Assembly (NCBI RefSeq): GCF_034190915.1
Contig: NW_026947544.1
Span: forward strand, 2,516,001-2,580,000
DNA: 64,000 nucleotides
Reading direction: 5' to 3'
Origin: Cavia porcellus
Lineage: Eukaryota; Chordata; Mammalia; Rodentia; Caviidae
Positions 58,081 to 64,000 of this stretch are shown piece after piece. The notes under the pieces were generated by a model. That model was not told the origin of the DNA. It worked only from the letters and a program-made list of their open reading frames with translations, and searched no databases. The translations under genes and the position numbers were made by a program. The stretch's first letter is position 1, and each line of letters begins with the position of its first letter.

Positions 58081-59735
58081 AAAACCAAGAAAGGATCATA
58101 TTCCTAAAATTGTTAGAATGTTTCATGCAATCCCAATCAAAATACCAATAGCATACTTCACTGAATGAGATCAAAACATTGCTAAAATTCACTTGGAACC
58201 AGAAGAGACTTAGAATTACATAAACAGTTCTGGGAAACACAGCTAAAGCAGGGTGATTTAGAATCCCTGACTTGAAATAATACTGCAGAGCTACTGTAGT
58301 AAAAACAGCATATTAATGGGGAAAAAAAAGACCTGAGGGTCTAAGGAACAAATCAGAAGGAGCAATAACACCTTCACATAAACTCAGCCACTGTACCTTT
58401 GACAAAATGGGGAGACACTTTTCTGGAAGAAAGATAGCCTCTTTAATAAATGGTGGTAGGCAAACTGGCTTTCTACATGCCAAAAACTAAAACTAGACCC
58501 ATATCTATTATTATCTACTAAGATAAAATATAAATGGATCAAAGAACTTAAATATTAAAACAGGAACCCTAAATTTACTGGAAGACAGAATAGGTAGAAC
58601 TCTTCACAACATAGGTGAGGGCAAAGACTCTGTGACCCAAACATTGGCTGTGTGAGAAATGGTACAAGCCATCGGTAAATGGGATCTCATCTTATTTAGA
58701 AGTTTTTGCACAGCAAAAGTAATCACCATCAGAATGAAAAGCCACCCCATAGAATGGGGGAAAAAAAAACTTAGGCGGTTATTCTTCAGAAGAAGAACCG
58801 ATTGATATACAGACCATATGAGGATGGAAAAAAATCAGAGATCCCAAATCCAAAAGTGGACAGCTGACACGAACACACACGTCTCAAAAGAAGAAACGTA
58901 AAGGCAGATAAATACATGAAAAAAATGTTCAACATCACATGTTGTTCAAGAGATGCAAATTCAAACAATGCTGAGATGCTGTCTCACTCTGGAAAGAATG
59001 GCTTTCACTAAGAAATCAACCATAACAAATGCTGGCAGGGCTGTGGGGAAACAGGAACCCTTTTCCATTGTTGATGGCAGTGCAACCACTGTAGAAATGA
59101 GTGTGGAGATTCCTCAGAAAACTAGGACGAGACATTTTATTTGACTCAGCTATTCCCTTCTAGGTATCTTTCCAAAAGAATTAAAACCATCATATCACAT
59201 TTATAGCAGCGCAGCATGTAATAACTAAATCTTGGAGACAACCCAAATGTCCATTAACCAATGAATGGATAAAAAAAGAGGTGGTATTTTTATACAATGC
59301 AGGCCTATTCAACCATAAAGAAGGATAAACTGGAGACATTTGTAGCCAAATAATGGACCTTGAGATCATACTTTAAAGTGACATAAATTGTACAGACAGG
59401 TGAGGAGTACCTTGTCTCTCTGGTGTGAGAAACTGAAAGTGTAAATATGAAACAAAATGTATACTAGGTGTAGTAGTAGTTGTTCAAAGGGAAAGGAGAC
59501 TTGGGATGGAGTTTTGGAAAGGAAAAGAGAAAAATGAGTGAAAGGCAAAGGATAAAATAGAAGCGAAGCTTTATAATTAAGGAGCGGAAGAAAGGTGGAT
59601 GAGGGGATGAGAATGGAAAAAGATAAAGAGGAACTAAGAGGTATCACTTACAGATACAAATTCCCTACAACGAATGTGGTCACTATGCATATCTGGATTG
59701 TACCAGTAAATTCAACTGTAAAACCAGAAACTGGA

Positions 59736-61603
59736 ATTCACAAACGTTTATAGTCTTTTCCAAAAGGCTGTCCATTTCTAAGTCGGCTGAGTCCAGATAT
59801 AGTAGTAGGGGTTGCTCGCCTGGCATCTAGATGCAGTAACACCTACTGCAGATCAATAGCCTCTTCCCACATCTCTTTTCCTTTGTATCCACCTATCGTT
59901 GCCCAGAGCCAAGAAAAACACCGTGGATCTTGTGAAGTGGCATGCATAGAAGTCTACCATGGTGTCTACCATGATGAAGTGATCCTTACACATTTGGGGA
60001 AACAAGTAGATACTGAGCTCTGTGTGAGGTCCTTTTGTGCCCCCTATTTTTCTCATTCTGCAGTGACACTGACTTCACCTCTACTTTCAGGAAACTGGAG
60101 GGACTCATCCTTGCTTAACCTGCAGTGGGTAGCCTTACTGTCTTCCTCTGTGGCAAGGCCTGCTCAGAGAGTTAAAACTGATACAGATGCTCCTTAGAGC
60201 AACCACGATGATGTTTGGTTGATTACCTACTTATTCACAAGAAACCCCAGGGCCAGAATACTTGTACCACATTGACTTTCTCACTGTCCGGACTGGCCCC
60301 CTTTCTCTCCAGGTCTGATTTGCTCTCCCTTGTTATTCTGTTCAGTGACAAGGCCTCATTTGTTCTGTGTCAAGTCAACTTTGGCTCTCCCAATATCATA
60401 CACATCCTGTATGACAGAGAGAAGAGACAGAAGAGGGAGACTACCATTATGGTTAGAGGTAGGTGCTCTATGACAGGATGTTTTTGTCTTGCCTGTGGTA
60501 AAAACTGACTTACCTGAAACCCATGCATACTTAGCATACATAACCTGCTTGCATAACCCTGGGCTTCTCCTATACCCTTACACACAAGGGCCTGGCCAAG
60601 CAAATGTGCCTCATTTCACTGTGCCTCTCTCACTGCCATGATGATCCAGTCATGGGCTCAGGGAAGCAGGGGCATAAGAACCTTATGTAGAGCTCAAGTG
60701 TCTACTTGTTTACCCAGCCCTATCTCACCATCTTCTCCAACCCCCTTCTCAAAGTTATATAAGCTCCCACTTCCCCAGTCTCTTCCTCAAAGTTACATAA
60801 GTTATCTGAATGCCAGGTGGGTTTTGACATTACTTGTTTTGTTTTCCTCATCTTCATTTAAAGTCAGACAAACACCTCCCAGAATGTGAGATTTCTACCA
60901 GAAGATTTCTTTGAAATATTTTGTGTTGTCTAGCAGTTTTACTAAGGTAAAGGGATGAGTTGTTACAGTTTCCTTCACGGTAGGAGTTGGAGAAGTGGGG
61001 TTCTCCATCCTGCGTGACCTGGTCTGCTGCATTTTCTGGGCTTTGGTGTTACACTGCCCAAACAGTTTGAGAGAAAAACATAACTCAGCTATGGAATCCT
61101 CTTCCTTGTTGTTTTGTTTTATTCCACTCAGGTTGTGAGCCAATAGTCCTCTCTCACTCATCTCTCCTGTCTCAGTCTCCACCTTCCTGTCTGTTTCCAT
61201 TTCTCTCTGTCTCTGTCTCTCCCTTGCTACTAAAAAACTGGCCCCAATTTCCCTAACTTAGTATATGATTTTTCACTTCCTCTGCCAAATTGGAAGATAG
61301 AAGGGAAGTGGAGAAGTCATTTTACTTTTGCTTCTGTGGTCAGTTTTACATCAGTAGGGAACCAAACTGCCCAGAAAAACAGACACCTTTCCATATGCTT
61401 GTCTGTCTAGGCACAGTACATTAAGCAACATTCACACACTCCAGACTCTTACTTTGTGCACCTTCATGGTCATAAGGGGATTTTCCAGTCACTTCCTTCT
61501 TCCCTCTTTCGTACACACACTTTTCCCTATGGGAACTTCCTTTTCTTTGCCTATGTCCTCAGACTCTTGGGCTCAGCAAATGTTTCAGAAAACACAGTCC
61601 TGG
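59736..61603 (-). other. Probable internal ERV sequence, unassigned
   Basis: Lies between L1-E and the candidate 5' LTR, so by position it should be leader/gag on the minus strand. No retroviral motif is readable. Frames of up to 104 codons exist on both strands (59883-60197 +, 60895-61200 -) without recognisable homology. agttatataagctccc at about 60754 resembles a TATA box on the + strand, which would be odd for a minus-strand element. Confidence 0.35.
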
Positions 61604-62028
61604 TGCATGAAAAGTATTTGCCAAAGACAGAAGGTGACATGACACCAATGAGGCAGATAGTTTGGGGACTTTTTATAATAGAGTGCAATTTATTGAATAT
61701 TTATGGAAAAGAGTGTGTGTTGGGCAGCAAGAAGAAAGGAAGGTCCTCATATCCCAAGTCAGGAGGTGCAGACTCACATGCTAAGATATAGACAGTTTAT
61801 GCTAAGCCACAGCTACCAGAACAGCACACAGCCTTTTTGAAAAAGTATCAGCATATTTAGGTGTCAGTTGAGAAACTGTCTGGCTGCCATAGCCAACACA
61901 ACACACAACACAAGTGACTCAATGTATCAGTGACTCTGTTTCTCTTTTATGGCATGGGACACAAGCTACACGTTCACCTGACAAAGTATTATTGCAGCGA
62001 GTGACTGCAATCACATCAGACTGAGCCA
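61604..62028 (-). mobile_element. Candidate 5' LTR of the ERV-like insertion
   Basis: 425 bp. On the minus strand it starts TGGCTCAGTCTGATGTG, contains ttcaataaattgcac (AATAAA, near 61690) and ends TTTTCATGCA. Diverged but collinear with 48292-48774. Confidence 0.55.
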
Positions 62029-62033
62029 GAATG

Positions 62034-62890
62034 CCTACTCTCTGTGTTGTCCCTGTTAATTGTTTCCTTTGCTGTGGATGCTTTCTGGTTTCATGTTAAC
62101 CCATTAGTGTATTTTTTCTTTGGTTGCCTGTATTTTGAAGCCTCACCCAAAAAAACATCATTGCCTGGGCCTATAGGAGAAAATGGTTTCCCATATGAGA
62201 TTGAGCTCTTTCTTACTTGGTGGTGGTGGTGGTGGGGGTCGTTATGCTGAAGCCTCCAATGTACTGTAAGTGGTTTTTATATTTGGTGAGAGAGAAGAGT
62301 GCCGCTTCACCCTTCAGCCTATGGTTATGGTGCTGCTGTATCCCCAGCACGTCATTATATTGAGTAAAGATTGTGCTGTGGACTGCTTTAGGTGTTTCTG
62401 CTACTTTACCTATAGGACTTCTTGTACTCTACAACATTCCGTTTCAGTTCCTTTCTCTGGTGCATCACAGCTTTCGCTGTAGAGATCATTCCCCTTCTTG
62501 GTTAAATTTATTTCTATGTAGTTTATTTTTTTTTATGTAGATAGTAAATGGGATTTTAAATGATTTCTTTCACTTATGGCAGTTCAGATAGGACAACTTT
62601 ACTGGATTGGTTTACTAGTGCAAACATTTTTTTGTGACATCTTTATAGAGTTTTCAGCTTATAGGTGCATGCCATTTGCAAACACCAATCATTTCATCTC
62701 TTCCTTTGCAATTAAAGATACAGATCATTTATTCTTCTCAATCTCTTTGGGTAGCTGTTCCAATTTCATGTTAGCTGCAAGTAGCCAAAGTAAGCATGTT
62801 TGTCTTTGTCCACATGTTAGAGGAAAATGTTTCAACTCTTTCTCATTCAGTATGATGTTACTGAAGTGAGTTTCTTATAGGCAGCAGATA
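62034..62890 (-). mobile_element. Ancient LINE-1 (L1M type), antisense, continuation
   Basis: ttaattgtttcctttgctgt, ttggttgcctgtattttgaa, aaaacatcattgcctgggcc: the next landmarks expected after 48291. It then has ORF2 sequence to about 62890. Confidence 0.8.
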
Positions 62891-62894
62891 GACA

Positions 62895-63028
62895 AGTCTT
62901 TTTTCATCTCTTCCTTCCTTCCTATCTTCCTTTTTCCTTCCTTCCTTCCTTCCTCATTTCTCCCTATCTTCCTTCCTTTTTTCTTTCTTCCTTCCTTTCT
63001 TCCTTCCTTCCTTTCTTCCTTTCTTTTT

Positions 63029-63075
<47 letters not shown>

Positions 63076-63313
63076 CCTTCCTTCCTTCCTTCCTTCCTTC
63101 CTTCCTTCCTTCCTTCCTTCCTTCCTTCCTCGTTTCTCCCTATCTTCCTTCCTTCCTTCCTTCCTTCCTTTCTTTCTTTCTTTGTTTCTTTCTTCCTTCC
63201 GTCCTTCCTTCCTTCCTTTCTTTCTTTTTTCCTTCCTTCCTTCCTTTTTTTCTTCCTCCCTCGTTTCTCCCTATCTTCCTTCCTTTTTTCTTTCTTCCTT
63301 CCTTCCTTTCTTC

Positions 63314-63370
<57 letters not shown>

Positions 63371-63541
63371 TTCCTTCCTTCCTTCCTTCCTTCCTTCCTT
63401 CCTCGTTTCTCCCTATCTTCCTTCCTTTTTTCTTCCTTCCTTCCTTCCTTTCTTCTTTCTTTCTTCCTTTCTTTGTTCCTTCCTTACTTTCTTTCTTCCT
63501 TTCTTCCTTCCTTCCTTCCTTCTTTTCTTTCTTTCTTCCTT

Positions 63542-63576
<35 letters not shown>

Positions 63577-63595
63577 TTCTTTCTTTTTTTTTTTT
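62895..63595. repeat. Long (TTCC)n/(TTTC)n microsatellite with higher-order units
   Basis: About 700 bp of C/T. Short non-repeat markers (cgtttctccctatcttcc and a first copy with cat) recur at about 62955, 63131, 63262 and 63404, dividing the tract into 130-180 bp units. It ends in (TC)n at 63547-63572. Poly-Ser/Phe/Leu ORFs here are artefacts. Confidence 0.93.
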
Positions 63596-63689
63596 CGTTT
63601 CTTTTTCTTCTTTCCTTTCACAGTGATCAAACTCTTGACCTTGTGCTTGCCAGGCAGGCACTTATTCTGCTGAGCTAAATCCTGGCCCT
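63596..63689 (-). mobile_element. ID SINE, antisense
   Basis: cacagtgatcaaactcttga, ccttgtgcttgccaggcagg and ctgctgagctaaatcctggc, a reverse-strand ID whose tail adjoins the microsatellite. Confidence 0.85.
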
Positions 63690-64000
63690 ATTTTTTTCCA
63701 TCATTCAGTCAGTATGATTTTTTGACTAAATCATGTAAGCTTCTAACATTCTAGGTAATCATTGGTGGGTAAGGACTTATTACTGTTATATCTTTGTTTT
63801 CTAGTTGCACTGCAGATCTCTTCTTTCTTTTTGTCTCCCTTTTTCTTAAGTACTAAGAGTATCTTTGCATCTCTGCTGCTGCTATGAGTTGCATTGCTCC
63901 ATAAATCCCTTTACTTTACATACTTCTATTTCCATGAAGACAACGTATATCTTTCATACGGTTTTGTAATGTTTCTTCCAGCTGTAAACAGTGCCTGTGA
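63690..64000 (-). mobile_element. Ancient LINE-1, antisense, further continuation
   Basis: taggtaatcattggtgggta, aggacttattactgttatat and ctttgttttctagttgcact are like the 5' half of old L1s in antisense. It runs off the window. Confidence 0.6.

Larger units (their letters stand above)
55470..59200 (+). pseudogene. L1-E ORF2, broken
   Basis: Endonuclease remnants begin near 55470. RT pieces are at 56568-57040 (INTCLENL-like, PTEFYKKFADNQTTPLAKLC) and 57324-57629, which includes [18 protein letters not shown] (the L1 FADDM box with the first Asp kept and the second lost) and GFSPIAEYKVST. The C-terminal domain is decayed. Confidence 0.8.
54400..59735 (+). mobile_element. LINE-1 (L1-E), sense, inside the ERV-like block
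   Basis: ORF1 (about 54440-55174, interrupted), ORF2 (about 55470-59200) and a purine-rich 3'UTR to about 59735, all on the + strand. It hosts three later insertions (54716, 55873, 57908) and a dinucleotide tract (57650). The 3'UTR matches that of L1-D and lacks 152-bp modules, so this is a different L1 lineage from L1-B and L1-C. Confidence 0.82.
48292..62033 (-). mobile_element. Endogenous-retrovirus-like insertion (candidate), antisense, with later insertions
   Basis: The ancient L1 is cut exactly here. Both ends carry related sequence in the same orientation (48292-48774 and 61604-62028), each with AATAAA about 100 bp from its minus-strand 3' end and ending TTTTCATACA or TTTTCATGCA on the minus strand, as two LTRs would. 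A retroviral RT remnant lies inside on the same strand. cctac occurs beside both ends (48286-48290 and 62034-62038), but not flush with my LTR edge. No convincing primer-binding site or polypurine tract is visible. About 5.5-7 kb is later L1 sequence. Confidence 0.58.

Noticed and set aside
59883..60508. ORFs of 104 and 97 codons as gag or env
   Set aside because: No retroviral motif can be read in them, and they are on the strand opposite to the RT remnant.
60745..60780. TATA-like agttatataagctccc as a + strand LTR promoter
   Set aside because: The RT remnant and polyadenylation signals of the block are all on the minus strand, and no LTR edges can be fitted around this site.
63182..63673. 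163-codon frame rich in Ser/Phe/Leu
   Set aside because: The same artefact of (TTCC)n/(TTTC)n sequence.

Overview
This is mammalian nuclear DNA, AT-rich and dominated by interspersed repeats, from a rodent outside the mouse/rat lineage. The evidence is abundant tRNA-derived ID SINEs with a TAGCTCAGCGG box A, 7SL-derived B1 SINEs, B1-plus-ID composites, and several L1 lineages. A castorimorph (kangaroo rat/beaver side) is my best guess from the SINE mix, but that is inference.

The only host gene I can support is on the + strand. Ten consecutive internal exons between 8570 and 44456 join into one open frame of 452 codons encoding part of the UTX/UTY (KDM6) histone H3K27 demethylase family: the later TPR repeats and the start of the Ser/Thr/Gln-rich linker. 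Residues that separate UTY from the nearly invariant X-linked UTX favour UTY, so the window is probably Y-chromosomal. All splice sites are GT-AG and no exon carries a stop or frameshift. The 5' exons and the JmjC exons lie outside the window. The introns here reach 22.4 kb (11297-33649) and at least 19.5 kb (44457 to the window end).

The rest is nested transposon layers. 1-4240: an antisense L1 with monomeric 5'UTR. 4560-7300: an old sense L1 with ID and B1-ID insertions. 13205-22915: antisense L1s, one interrupted at 17922-21087 by a 3.15-kb half-L1 (HAL1-like) element with 5'UTR, ORF1 (one nonsense codon) and a repeat-bearing 3'UTR but no ORF2. 24257-30248: a 6-kb antisense L1 flanked by a 12-bp target-site duplication inside an older sense L1. 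47370-64000: an ancient antisense L1 split at 48292-62033 by a 13.7-kb block. That block has related LTR-like ends and a decayed retroviral reverse transcriptase on the minus strand, and itself contains a sense L1 (about 54400-59735). Microsatellites are prominent at 15.6, 41.3, 41.6, 46.8, 57.7 and 62.9-63.6 kb.

There are no CRISPR arrays, operons or true RNA genes. The 'system' most worth attention is the half-L1 with its family of about 152-bp 3'UTR modules, seen in several copies, sitting in introns of a Y-linked chromatin gene.
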